From the NCBI GenBank assembly GCA_964582085.1, contig CAZOPV010000010.1:59229-123228 (forward strand): DNA of 64,000 nt, in the 5' to 3' direction. The position numbers and the translations under genes are program-made. Shown here in pieces: positions 8,901 through 16,994 of the stretch; positions within the stretch are counted from its first letter, which is position 1; every line of letters starts with the position of its first letter. The stretch comes from JADGNF01 sp964582085 (GTDB taxonomy: Archaea; Thermoproteota; Bathyarchaeia; Bathyarchaeales; Bathycorpusculaceae). The notes below the pieces were generated by a model. The model was not told where the DNA came from. It saw only the letters and a program-made list of their open reading frames with translations, and searched no databases.

Positions 8901-10119
8901 TAATTTTCCCTTCTCTGTCTGTGGTTATGACAGCATCACCAATGCTTGAAAGCGTTGTTGCCCAGCGACGTTCGCTTAACTTAATGGCTTCTTCGGTTTT
9001 TTTACGTTCAGTTATATCTACCGCAATCTCAGCTGCTGCTATGATTTGACCCTTTTCATCTTTAATTGGCGTGGCAACAATTTCTACCCAGTAAGGCTTT
9101 CCGTCAACCGTAGTGGAAGTATAATCATGAATGTCAATGTCTGTTTGCCCTGCAAAAATTTTGGTAACGCCACAGTCAGAACAAGGCGCATCCAAATCGT
9201 TGAGTACGGTGTAACATAACTTACCTTCCACGTCGCCCCTATAACGTTTTATATGGGCGTTTGCCCACACAACGTGGTAGTCCTTGCTGATGAGAACTAA
9301 TCCAGCGCCAACACTTGAGATTATTCGCCCCAGCATATCACGTTCCGACTTAATTGTAGCCTCAAATTTTTTGCGTTCAGTGATGTCTTTTACTAACCCG
9401 ACTATTGCATCTTGCTCGCCTAACTTTATCGTAGTCATGTTTACTTCAACAGGAAAAACGCCGCCATCTTTGCGCCTATGCAAACTTTCAAATGTAACTG
9501 CTTCTCCGGCAAGAGCTTTAGGCCAAAAAGCTGGTTCTAGTTGAGGAGCATGGGGATCTACATCGTGGATGTTTAACGTGAGCAATTCTTCTTTTGTGTA
9601 GCCAAGGCTTTTACATGCCTGCATATTGACATCTATCAATTTGCCGTTTAAATCGTGAATAAAAACGGCTTCGCCTGCATGCTCCAATATAACACGGTAA
9701 CGTCTCTCACTTTCTGCCAAGGCATACTTGGCTTTGACTCTTTCTACAGCTAGACGCACAATGTGGGCAAGTTCACCGTAGACAACTTCAGGTTTACCTT
9801 GCTTGTTGCAGTAACCGTCAGCGCCGAGGTTAAGTGCTTTTATTGCAAGCTCTTCTTTGCCCTTTCCTGTAAACAGGACAAAAGGCAACTCGTGGCGCCG
9901 GCGGATTTCCTGCAAAAGCTGTAAACCATCTTTAGCGGGCATTTCATAATCCGCAACAACTGCATCATACTTTTGCTCGCTAAGCTTTTGAAGCGCCTCA
10001 TCCGCAGAAATAGCGGTATCAACTCTAAAGTCTCCCTCCGACTCTAATATGATTTTAGAAATTTCAAGAAAGGCCTTGTCATCGTCAACATGTAAAATTC
10101 GAAGCGATTGATCTCCCAA
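5935..10119 (-). CDS. Hybrid sensor histidine kinase: REC, multiple PAS, GAF, kinase
   Basis: A 1394-residue cytoplasmic kinase. Residues 5-125 are a receiver with D12-D13-D14, phosphoacceptor D57 in VVADYEMP, T84 and K106. About seven PAS domains and one GAF domain (about 620-775) follow, several PAS ending in the DITERKK-type linker. The second PAS carries a three-cysteine cluster (GKLCYTVL..APCSDCG), which could bind metal or a cofactor. The dimerisation helix holds the phosphoacceptor histidine in SLTRHDVRNKLSG, and the ATPase domain has N-box NLIDNSLRHG and G-box DNGVGIP. There are no membrane spans, so it senses internal signals. The start codon is TTG. The gene ends inside the repeated RNase P fragment. 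Confidence 0.95.
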   Translation of the reverse strand: MGDQSLRILHVDDDKAFLEISKIILESEGDFRVDTAISADEALQKLSEQKYDAVVADYEMPAKDGLQLLQEIRRRHELPFVLFTGKGKEELAIKALNLGADGYCNKQGKPEVVYGELAHIVRLAVERVKAKYALAESERRYRVILEHAGEAVFIHDLNGKLIDVNMQACKSLGYTKEELLTLNIHDVDPHAPQLEPAFWPKALAGEAVTFESLHRRKDGGVFPVEVNMTTIKLGEQDAIVGLVKDITERKKFEATIKSERDMLGRIISSVGAGLVLISKDYHVVWANAHIKRYRGDVEGKLCYTVLNDLDAPCSDCGVTKIFAGQTDIDIHDYTSTTVDGKPYWVEIVATPIKDEKGQIIAAAEIAVDITERKKTEEAIKLSERRWATTLSSIGDAVITTDREGKITFMNPVAEALTGWSKTEATSKPLSQVFNIVNENTRKAVENPVARVLKEGVVVGLANNTLLINRKGKAITISDSGAPIRDDAGNITGVILVFRDVSERRKILKELEGFAKFPLENTAPVIRISNDGRVLYANPAAYKLLKEPLETGCLVPQQWRTHVKAALSSGETLTFEETHGERVFHFRVVSVSAENYANLYATDITELKKVAKKLSYYGRLQAVVAELGQLALTQVNEDEFLSKVVNATANALEVDLCKILELLPNKKALLLRAGFGWKEGLVGTATVEATKKSQAGYTLLSATPVIVEDLRNETRFSGPPLLLDHNVISGFSVIIGDPVDPFGVLGAHTTKRRTFTSDEVNFLQSVANLVANFLNSKNADAAIRQSEDRYRTLYETISGGVVLQDIDGKIIQANAAACELLGLTVDQILGRTSMDPRWHAIHEDGSPFPGEDHPAMATLRTGKPLRNVVMGIYHPKDDAYRWIQINSDPIFDRTSGKVAGVMTTFVDITAQKSLQQKLQDSEKKYQSLFYAMNEGVCLHEVIYDDSGKAVDYLLLEANLSFEKITGIKREDALNKRASILYGTGTAPYLDIYVHVVETGEPVSFTTYFAPMDKYFNISVFSPAKGKFAAVFTDVTKNKQQELLIRENQQKFELLFSKNPEAIVLVDKNMRVKEVNPRFTELFGFSQKEVAGVFLPGLVVPDHLKEDTKVLLERAKEKMVHVETVRKRKDGSEIPVSISIEPLYEQGKFAGFVVVYKDISETVKAKEALEKALRETRILNEKLAVVGSLTRHDVRNKLSGILGCTYLLKTKTALTSEAKQYIEKIEAFVNQAERLFAFSHAYEKIGIEQLNNIKVETCFNEAKALFPELDNIELLNECTNIEVKADSLLRQLFYNLIDNSLRHGKKVSKIHLYCKETKDHLKLIYEDNGVGIPKNAKSTLFSGNLSADATKRYGLFTIRKLLDVYGWSIEENGTPGEGARFVITIPKDSVAYYKKE

Positions 10120-10269
10120 CTCTAAACGCCTCTACCCGTCCAACAGTAGTTGCCATAATTAAAGATATTTAAAGTTTTTTTAAAAAAAATAAGATGTGGA
10201 GTACAAATCAGAATTTAACAAAAATAAATTTTTAATTTAATACAGCATATAAAAATAATTCAAATAAAA

Positions 10270-10629
10270 ATGCTCACCGGAGAAGAAATCTTGCCTAAAC
10301 CGGTTATATCCACGGAAGGCTTCAACAGGTTAATCGCAAAAGCCTTTGACGAAAGTTTATCCGCCCTAGGCACGTCATCCAAAGAAGAAGTCTACAAGTA
10401 CTTAGAAGAAACGTTCGACCTCAAAAAATGGGAAATAGCCCATCGCACCGAGGTTGTGGAAAAAGTTATTGAAAAAATTTTTGGGGCAGGAGCAACGCCA
10501 CTTGAACAATTAATAAAGAAAAACTTGATGAAAAAATTGGAATCCACATGCATAGTGGTTGGATTACCCTCTTACCTAAACACAATTGCCACATATAATC
10601 GTCTAAAAAAAGAAAAACCTGTTAAATGA
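10270..10629 (+). CDS. Small helical protein, NitrOD5/DUF3227-like
   Basis: A 119-residue all-helical protein, divergent from the giant kinase. The pattern FNRLIAKAFDESLSALGTSSKEEVYKYLEETFDLKKWEI, then VVEKVIEKIFGAGATPLEQLIKKNLMKKL, resembles a small domain common in archaea. I know it as NitrOD5/DUF3227, often found as an output module of, or next to, histidine kinases. That assignment is from memory of the pattern and is not certain. Its place between two kinases fits a signalling role, perhaps as a partner that reads their state. It has no DNA-binding motif that I can see. Confidence 0.72.
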   Translation: MLTGEEILPKPVISTEGFNRLIAKAFDESLSALGTSSKEEVYKYLEETFDLKKWEIAHRTEVVEKVIEKIFGAGATPLEQLIKKNLMKKLESTCIVVGLPSYLNTIATYNRLKKEKPVK

Positions 10630-10701
10630 GGAATGACGGCGCTAACAGTCAAAATTATAAGTAGCCAGCCCAACTTTAATGCGATTTAAGGTAGGAGACT
10701 C

Positions 10702-10923
10702 ATGGTTACAAGAGGACAACGCAGGTTAGGCAGATTAATAAGAAAACTGGAAAACAGCGTAGAGCTGAGCAGTAAAGAAAGTTACGCAAAAGAGACAGAG
10801 AAAAGACACCGCGAAAAAATAGGAGTTGACGTAACGGATTCTCCAGTCCAAAGTTTAACAGGATATCTCTCACGATACACAAAAAACCAAGGCTCCCAAG
10901 ATACAGATTTGAACCAGATTTAA
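10702..10923 (+). CDS. Small basic hypothetical protein
   Basis: A 73-residue, strongly charged protein with a good ribosome site (GTAGGAG, then ATG six bases later), 72 bases after the NitrOD5-like gene and on the same strand. The first half is basic and helical (RGQRRLGRLIRKLENSVELSSKESYAKETEKRHREK), and the second half is polar and probably disordered. No family is recognised. It may be a nucleic-acid-binding or regulatory peptide in the signalling cluster. The opposite-strand reading of similar length lacks a comparable start. Confidence 0.55.
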   Translation: MVTRGQRRLGRLIRKLENSVELSSKESYAKETEKRHREKIGVDVTDSPVQSLTGYLSRYTKNQGSQDTDLNQI

Positions 10924-11035
10924 ATGATCTTTTAAGCAGGTTTTGATGGAAACTGTAAATTGACATTAAAATTCACAAGTTTTTTAAATAAAAAACAAAA
11001 AAGAGAGCCCACCATCCATTGAAGGTCTCTAAAAA

Positions 11036-12754
11036 ATGAATGTACGACTGAAAACGGTCTTAATCATCAGCTTCGTAGCGGTTATTGTATTCGCCATGTG
11101 CCACCTTGTAGCCACTTTTGTTTTTGTTCCCAGTTTTGTAGAAGTAGAAAAGAAAGCAATGGAAGAGCACCTTATTCAGGCAGTCACTTTAATTAATACT
11201 GAAGTTGGTGAGTTGGATGGTAAAACTGCAGATTGGGCGTGGTGGGATGACACCTACCAGTTCATGCAGAACAAAAATGACGCATACATAGAAAACAATG
11301 TGATAGATGAAGCATTCATCAATCTCCAACTTAACTTTATGATATTCATCGATACCTCTGGGCAAATAGTCTACGCTATAGCATACGACTACGTTGATAA
11401 ACAACCAATTTCAGATGTGAGCTCGTTCACCACGGCTTTTTTGGAAAATATACAGAAGTGGAATTTTACTGACCTAAACGATGGCCTAAGCGGTGTTATT
11501 TTGTGCCCTAACCACATAGCAATTGTTTCCGCAAAACCAATTTTAACAAGCCAGATAACTGGACCTATCGTTGGAACAATGATTTTTGGGCGGCTAGTAG
11601 ATGAAACAATGACAGAGCATTTTTCAAAGATTCTGGGTGTACAGGTTGCCTTTGCCCCTTATGACGACTCACAAAGTCTTACAGATGTTCAGACTACGAA
11701 AGCAGTTCTCTCTCAAACTTCGCCAACTACAGTTATGGTTGTAAACAAGGAAACCATTACAGGTTATACCTATCTCAAAGATGTCTATTCAAAGCCTGCG
11801 GTTATTTTAAAAATAATTGGTACACGGGAAGTTTATGCCTCAGGGGTTGCGCTGTCGAATTTTTATCTTGCTGCATCTTTGGTAATGTGTATAGCTCTAA
11901 GCTTGACTCTTATACTTTTAATCGAAAAGGCAATACTGAAACCCATTCGGAAATTAACCGATAGCGTGAAGACTTTATCTAAAAATGGTGAAGTAAACTC
12001 CATAAAAATTGGGGGGAAAGATGAAACAGGAGTACTTGCTGAGGCAGTCAAAGATGTTTTAACACAAAGATTAAAGGCTATCGAAGAACTTGCAGGAATG
12101 GTTGGGCATGATTTGCGTAATCCGCTTCAGAGCATCACAGGCGCAGTTTACTACATCAAAAACAAATGCGGAGACAAAATAGATGATAAATGCAAAGTAA
12201 TGCTGAAAACTATTGAAGACTCGGTGGAATATTCAAACAAAATAGTAAACGACTTACTATCGTATGCAGGTCAAGTTGTATTATATCGCAGCGAGACCAC
12301 ACCAAAAGCATTAATTGCGGATGTAGTATCGTCGTCAAAAATTCCCGCAAATATTCAGTTGATTGATTTAACCGAAGATTCACCTAAACTACATGTTGAC
12401 GTCACTAAAATCAAAAGAGCATTCCTAAACATAATCAGCAACGCTGTCGAAGCAATGCCTAACGGTGGGAAACTAACAGTAAAAAGCGAGAAAGAAAAAG
12501 GCTTTGTAAATATAATGCTCAGCGACACAGGACTTGGCATACCCAAAGAAGTTATCGATAAAATGGGCAAACCACTTTTTACAACAAAGGCTAAAGGCAT
12601 AGGCCTTGGTTTCCCAATAGCAAAAAGATTTGTAGAGGCTCACGGCGGATCAATAAAAGTGAAAAGCGCCGAAGGAAAAGGGACAACCATAACGGTACAA
12701 CTACCAATAAATGAAGTGGACAACACGATTAGCGAAAATAAATGTGTAAGCTAA
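11036..12754 (+). CDS. Membrane sensor histidine kinase with CHASE4 domain
   Basis: A 572-residue kinase. The first span is near residues 8-30. An extracellular CHASE4-type sensor follows (about 40-265), recognised by DWAWWDDTYQFM. The second span is near 270-300, then a HAMP linker (KPIRKLTDSVKTLSKNGE). The phosphoacceptor histidine is in GMVGHDLRNPLQS near 358, and the ATPase domain has NIISNAVEAMPNGG, DTGLGIP and TKAKGIGLGFPI. CHASE4 domains bind small ligands outside the cell. It has no receiver, and no separate response regulator gene is visible in the window. Its kinase core closely resembles that of the broken kinase at 37927-39285. Confidence 0.95.
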   Translation: MNVRLKTVLIISFVAVIVFAMCHLVATFVFVPSFVEVEKKAMEEHLIQAVTLINTEVGELDGKTADWAWWDDTYQFMQNKNDAYIENNVIDEAFINLQLNFMIFIDTSGQIVYAIAYDYVDKQPISDVSSFTTAFLENIQKWNFTDLNDGLSGVILCPNHIAIVSAKPILTSQITGPIVGTMIFGRLVDETMTEHFSKILGVQVAFAPYDDSQSLTDVQTTKAVLSQTSPTTVMVVNKETITGYTYLKDVYSKPAVILKIIGTREVYASGVALSNFYLAASLVMCIALSLTLILLIEKAILKPIRKLTDSVKTLSKNGEVNSIKIGGKDETGVLAEAVKDVLTQRLKAIEELAGMVGHDLRNPLQSITGAVYYIKNKCGDKIDDKCKVMLKTIEDSVEYSNKIVNDLLSYAGQVVLYRSETTPKALIADVVSSSKIPANIQLIDLTEDSPKLHVDVTKIKRAFLNIISNAVEAMPNGGKLTVKSEKEKGFVNIMLSDTGLGIPKEVIDKMGKPLFTTKAKGIGLGFPIAKRFVEAHGGSIKVKSAEGKGTTITVQLPINEVDNTISENKCVS

Positions 12755-12768
12755 AAAAAGTTGTTTGT

Positions 12769-13005
12769 TTACCTAATGTCTTGGAGAAGCAAAAGCTTCT
12801 GCTTAAATGAAGCAATGTCTTGGCAGACCTGCTTCAGTTTTTCCTTATAACTATTCTCTCCGATGTTACCATACATAAACTCTAGTTCAGCACCATGAAA
12901 ACGCTCTTCAATGCTGGAAAGCTGCGATTCCAAACTAGAAAATACGTAACGAAGCTCCTTAAGTAAACCTTCTAATTCCTCAAAGAGCAAAGTTCGTTCA
13001 TCCAC
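12769..13005 (-). CDS. Short coiled-coil protein
   Basis: A 78-residue protein, all helix with heptad-like leucines (EELEGLLKELRYVFSSLESQLSSIEERF, then YKEKLKQVCQDIASFKQKLLLLQDI), suggesting a two-helix coiled-coil hairpin. A GGGAGAGG ribosome site lies just before the ATG. It is convergent with the CHASE4 kinase, leaving only 14 bases between the two stop codons. No family is recognised. A structural or partner role is likely but nothing more can be said. Confidence 0.62.
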   Translation of the reverse strand: MDERTLLFEELEGLLKELRYVFSSLESQLSSIEERFHGAELEFMYGNIGENSYKEKLKQVCQDIASFKQKLLLLQDIR

Positions 13006-13501
13006 GTTTTGCCTCTCCCTACAAAGTACTTAGTTAACTAACCTTAAATTACACACATTATAGTATGACGTTTTACTTTTTAAAAACTTTAGCAAAAAAA
13101 CCTTGGCGCCATACAAGAATCAAAAATAAATGCACAGACACATAGAACCTTAGCCAACAGAAACATTTTTTTAAAAAAAAAGATTGATGGCAACCAACAA
13201 ATGCCTTTGGCGAACCACACTCTTCGCACGTGCGCAAATAAATACAGGTTCTCAGATATGGGCTAAGGAGCCTCCGCAGTGCCAAGATGGTCCGCCAAAG
13301 TGCAGGCAGGCATGCATGCGTTGGGGTTTCCAACATTTGTGTCTACTATTTTTGGGGAATAAATGGATTTTTAGAAGATTTTTTGTACTTCGAAGTTTAA
13401 AAAATCTTAAAAATAATTAAAAAAGGGAAAAAATCAAAAACTTGGCAAGTAACATTCCAGATGGAAGCTGGAAATAAAAGAAATAAGAGAGAAAATTGAA
13501 C
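13006..13501. other. Gene-poor stretch with a GC-richer core
   Basis: About 500 bases without a convincing gene. Both ends are very AT-rich, with runs of A and T near 13165-13185 and 13395-13440. The core at 13190-13335 is clearly richer in G and C and cysteine-rich when translated in several frames. Neither frame there (78 codons on plus, 87 on minus) looks like a folded protein. It could be an unrecognised structured RNA or the remains of a zinc-ribbon gene. Confidence 0.4.
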
Positions 13502-13852
13502 TTAAGCGTATTCCCTGAAGGTGTGGCTACATTTAGTGCAACGGAAAAACTGTGTGGAAGCTTCATCACCGCCGCGAGTCTGAACTTGCCACACATAGCA
13601 AAGCCTGTTACCGCATTTTGGGCATTCCATTTTTATGGTGGGCATTGTGCTGACTTCTTGTTCTTTTGGAATAACGGTTACAGACTCCTGATGAGCGCGC
13701 TTAATGACCTTACCTGCGCCTGCTTCAACTCCGTCGACAAGTTCATCTTTTACATAGTTGCATTTACTACAGGCAAGTACCACTGAAAGCCCTTTACGCG
13801 TTTCAGTTTTTTTGGGTCGTAATATACAACCACAGTTTGGGCAAAATTCCAT
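13502..13852 (-). CDS. tfs: Transcription factor S (TFIIS-like cleavage factor)
   Basis: A 116-residue protein with two zinc ribbons. The N-terminal one (FCPNCGCIL..LACSKCNYV) resembles RNA polymerase subunit Rpb9. The C-terminal one (ECPKCGNRL..FFRCTKCSHTFREY) resembles TFIIS. The tip loop reads QTRGGDEAST, so the acidic D-E pair that enters the polymerase funnel and drives transcript cleavage is intact. This should be an active anti-backtracking factor and not an inhibitory paralogue. I chose the ATG at 13852, one codon after a TTG, with GAGAGG upstream. Confidence 0.95.
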   Translation of the reverse strand: MEFCPNCGCILRPKKTETRKGLSVVLACSKCNYVKDELVDGVEAGAGKVIKRAHQESVTVIPKEQEVSTMPTIKMECPKCGNRLCYVWQVQTRGGDEASTQFFRCTKCSHTFREYA

Positions 13853-14036
13853 CAAGAAGACCTCTCTCTACACACCTGTTTAACTGTTTTCTTCAAAGGA
13901 AGATAATCTATGGTAATATAAGTTTGACCCCTGAAAATAATGTTAAAACTTCATTGTTCCCGCCTATGAACAAAATGTTCCGGCGTGAATCATAACTACC
14001 TCCTTGTTTAATATAAAAAATTAGGTGCGATAACCC

Positions 14037-15011
14037 ATGAACAAAGCACAAGCAGAAAATAAACAGACAATTTCTTTAGGTTTAATAATCCTCATGGTAG
14101 TTTGTGCCTACTTCGCACTGGCACTCTACGACCTAATTCAAAGCGCAATATTTAGTAACCTCCTCATTTCCCACCTCACACTCTACGAAGAACTAATGCC
14201 CATAGACTGGTGGCGCACCTTATTCTACGCCAGCGAACTAGGTGGCTCCATAGGAGGTGTTCTCCGATTCTTAGCCAGCGGTTTTGCCTTGTACGCCGCG
14301 GTTATATATTGGAGAAAAAAAGATGCTGCACTCCCTCAAATCAAAGGAAAAATCGGTTGGGCACTAATCCTAGAGGCAAGCTACTTCATATCATTTATAC
14401 CCAGCGCAGTACTGGGCTTTATATTCCCCACAACCGGCGGAAACGTATGGTATTTTGGCACAACCCCAGTAAACGAGGTGCTGTTTGTGGCAGGGTTTGC
14501 CTGCCTTGCCATGGTGCTGGCAATCCCACCACCTCTGCTCAAACTGAGATCACTAATTTTGCAGGGAGCTACCCGCTCACTAGTAGTTAAATGGAGCTGC
14601 ATCACCGCAGTGGCTTATCTCTTTGTGGTTTTCTGGTTTAACACAACCATGCAATGGATTGGGATGATAACCACGTTTGGTGTTGAAATACTTCTTGACC
14701 CTGCAAACATAGCAGGTTTCGTGTCGTCTGTCGTAGGCTTGTTATCAATAGCCATCGCGGCGCTACTCTCCACGTTGCCCGCGATAAAAACACCTAACGC
14801 TAAATTAAATCAGCGACGACTCGGAGCCACAACGGTTGCCTTTGGAGCCTACTACGTTTTTGCTATACTGGTTTACTTCTCAAGCGGAGGATATACTGCG
14901 CGACCATGGGCATGGTACGAAATGATAGTACCCCACAACCCTTACTTATGGTGCGTTATTTTCCTATTCGCGGGCCTGCCCGCTCTAACACGCTACACAA
15001 TCAAAACCTAA
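14037..15011 (+). CDS. Eight-span membrane protein, unknown
   Basis: A 324-residue integral membrane protein with about eight spans (near residues 14-42, 64-90, 104-130, 145-168, 183-208, 225-250, 262-287 and 298-318). The loops are short, with a few aromatic or proline turns. The first outside loop is the longest (HLTLYEELMPIDWWRTLFYASELGG). There is no signal peptide, no recognisable transporter motif and few charged residues inside the spans. I assign no function. It is divergent from tfs and convergent with the RecA-like gene, ending seven bases from it. Confidence 0.75.
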   Translation: MNKAQAENKQTISLGLIILMVVCAYFALALYDLIQSAIFSNLLISHLTLYEELMPIDWWRTLFYASELGGSIGGVLRFLASGFALYAAVIYWRKKDAALPQIKGKIGWALILEASYFISFIPSAVLGFIFPTTGGNVWYFGTTPVNEVLFVAGFACLAMVLAIPPPLLKLRSLILQGATRSLVVKWSCITAVAYLFVVFWFNTTMQWIGMITTFGVEILLDPANIAGFVSSVVGLLSIAIAALLSTLPAIKTPNAKLNQRRLGATTVAFGAYYVFAILVYFSSGGYTARPWAWYEMIVPHNPYLWCVIFLFAGLPALTRYTIKT

Positions 15012-15018
15012 GAACAGC

Positions 15019-15735
15019 TTACATGAAATCCACAAGGGACACACTGCCAGGGGAAAGTTCAGCAGAACCAAGCATGTACTGTGGGTGCTTCTCCAATTCA
15101 AAGGTGCGCTCATACTGTGTTAACCTCAAACCTATGACAATGTTTGCCTTTACACAAGCAAGTTTTTGCAGAAGAAAGTTGCGACTGGCATCAGGACGCG
15201 AAATATAAGTGGTGACTATGAGGACTTTATGTTCTTTCGCAAAACTTTGCAAGTAGAATAATAGTTGGTTAAAAATACTTCGCGCTTCTTCTTCAGGAAT
15301 TTGCTCGTCTAAAAATAAACCTGCAATATCTGATATTACGACAAGTTTGGCGCTGAACCTTTGGACTAACTCTTCCAAACGCTCCATAACGAGCATGGTT
15401 AACTCATAAGCTGTGAAGACTCTTTGGACGCTTATCCGCTTTAAAGTTTGCTCAGGGTCAAGACGGTGGATAATAGCAAAGCGAGCTATAAGGGCAGAAT
15501 TGTAGGTATTTCCTCCATCGATAAATAGGACGTTGCTGTTTGAGTTGCTTTTACGTTGAGCTCTAACACAAAGTAAAGATGTTATTGTCGCGCAAGATTG
15601 TGCACTGTGAATTACTGCAAAGTCACCCAGTGAAAAACCTGGGAATAAATCGGCTACGCTCGCTATGTTCAACGAAAACAGTGCCGTTTGTTCTTGTTGT
15701 TTAGGTTTAGTTTGAACAATTAGATTCTGCGACAT
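15019..15735 (-). CDS. RecA/RadA-superfamily protein with degenerate Walker A
   Basis: A 238-residue protein with the size and layout of a lone RecA core, like archaeal RadB and other RadA paralogues. The second strand and Walker B region (KLVVISDIAGLFLDE) and the RecA-like segment LIVTTYISRPDASRNFLLQKLACVKANIVIGLRL are visible. The P-loop position reads LGDFAVIHSAQSCATITSL where GxxxxGKT is expected, so the lysine and glycine pattern is lost. It probably cannot hydrolyse ATP normally and may act as a structural partner of RadA. KaiC-like or DUF-type relatives are the main alternative. Confidence 0.72.
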   Translation of the reverse strand: MSQNLIVQTKPKQQEQTALFSLNIASVADLFPGFSLGDFAVIHSAQSCATITSLLCVRAQRKSNSNSNVLFIDGGNTYNSALIARFAIIHRLDPEQTLKRISVQRVFTAYELTMLVMERLEELVQRFSAKLVVISDIAGLFLDEQIPEEEARSIFNQLLFYLQSFAKEHKVLIVTTYISRPDASRNFLLQKLACVKANIVIGLRLTQYERTFELEKHPQYMLGSAELSPGSVSLVDFM

Positions 15736-15856
15736 TACCTTTGAGGTCCTCCACTTTTTACTTCAAACCAGCTACGTCTTTCCGGTGCTTTTAAAGTATC
15801 TCCAGAACGACCGTACAGCTAAGGGGAGAGAGGTAGGTAAAAGTGAAAAACCGAGC

Positions 15857-16798
15857 TTAGAGTATCTGGTTTAGTAGTTGGCAAGCCATACACAGATCCC
15901 CCACCGATGGGGAACCACATTGTTTACATTCTTTAAATTCGCTTTTTTCTATGATGCTGCTTAAGACAGGCCGTAGCTTTTCTATGGATTTAAAAACAGT
16001 AAATTTGGTTCCTGCATGACGCTCCTCCATCTGGTTCAGCAACAAACGAATGTCATTACGCATAGCTTCTGAGGCATAGGGGCAAGGCGTACTTTGAAAA
16101 TCTAAACCCTTAATATAAGCGTAAAGGGCGCTTTCTTTTTCTGGGATTTCACAAAACGGCTTAACCTTCTGCACCAACAACGGATGCACCTGATCAGTTA
16201 CGGGTTTCTCTGAAGCCAAACGAGACACATCCCCATGAAAAATATTTAAAAGTGAAGTTTGCACTTCATCGTCCAACGTGTGAGCAGTGGCAATTTTACT
16301 TGCGCCCACAGCCAACGCCCCTACATTGAGAGCTTTTCTTCGCAGTACGCCACAAAAAGCACAAGGTGTCAACGCACTCTTACGTTCTCGCATACGCAAA
16401 ACCATTTCATCCAAAGTGAAGCCATAAAGTGCCTTAAAAGAAACCACGTGATTTTTTATGCCGAGGTCTTGGCAGGTTTTAACCGCTATATTGAGGGCTT
16501 CATCGCGATAGCCTCTGATGCCCTCATCAACTGTAACAGTAAAAAGAGAGGCCCTTGGAAATTTACGCTCCATACCTGCGAGAACATGCAGCAGACTGAT
16601 GCTGTCTTTGCCACCTGAAACTGCGATAGCTATGGTGTCATTATAATTGAGCATTTTGTACCGTGTTATGGTAGCTCGCACCTTATTTTCTATGGACGCA
16701 GAAAAACATTGTTTACAGAGCTTTTCCCCACTATAGATTCGTTGAAAGAAGGCGGCTCTACGTTTACATGCGGTACATTTTGCCGCGTTTGGACTCAT
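15857..16798 (-). CDS. tRNA 2-thiolation ATPase, TtuA/Ncs6 family
   Basis: This enzyme adenylates a tRNA uridine and replaces its oxygen with sulfur, in tRNA position 54 (TtuA) or 34 (Ncs6/Ctu1). An N-terminal zinc finger (CTACKRR..LCKQCF) is followed by the PP-loop AVSGGKDSISLL near residue 60. Catalytic cysteines are in PCAFCGVLRRKAL, and HTLDDEVQTSLLNIF follows. A second zinc finger (CKQCGSP..CMACQ) closes the protein. The frame also opens 27 codons earlier, but residues before MSPNAAKC do not fit the family; starting at 16798 gives the usual length of about 313 residues. The paralogue cannot be fixed by eye. Confidence 0.9.
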   Translation of the reverse strand: MSPNAAKCTACKRRAAFFQRIYSGEKLCKQCFSASIENKVRATITRYKMLNYNDTIAIAVSGGKDSISLLHVLAGMERKFPRASLFTVTVDEGIRGYRDEALNIAVKTCQDLGIKNHVVSFKALYGFTLDEMVLRMRERKSALTPCAFCGVLRRKALNVGALAVGASKIATAHTLDDEVQTSLLNIFHGDVSRLASEKPVTDQVHPLLVQKVKPFCEIPEKESALYAYIKGLDFQSTPCPYASEAMRNDIRLLLNQMEERHAGTKFTVFKSIEKLRPVLSSIIEKSEFKECKQCGSPSVGDLCMACQLLNQIL

Positions 16799-16994
16799 AA
16801 AGCATTCACGGTAAATACTCCTCATTGAAGGAGCACTAATAAGCAATTCTATAATGAAACCAAGTTTTAAATCAAACACCTAAAACTTAAAAAACAACAG
16901 TTTGTCTAAAAACACAAAAGCACACTTTCGTTTGCTCCAAAACGGTAGCTGTTTATGACAGAAAACCCATATCTAAAACTAATAGTCGATAACG

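Noticed and set aside
8534..9049. 171-codon plus-strand frame antisense to the large kinase
   Set aside because: A shadow frame: serine-rich and low in charge, lying exactly over conserved PAS domains.
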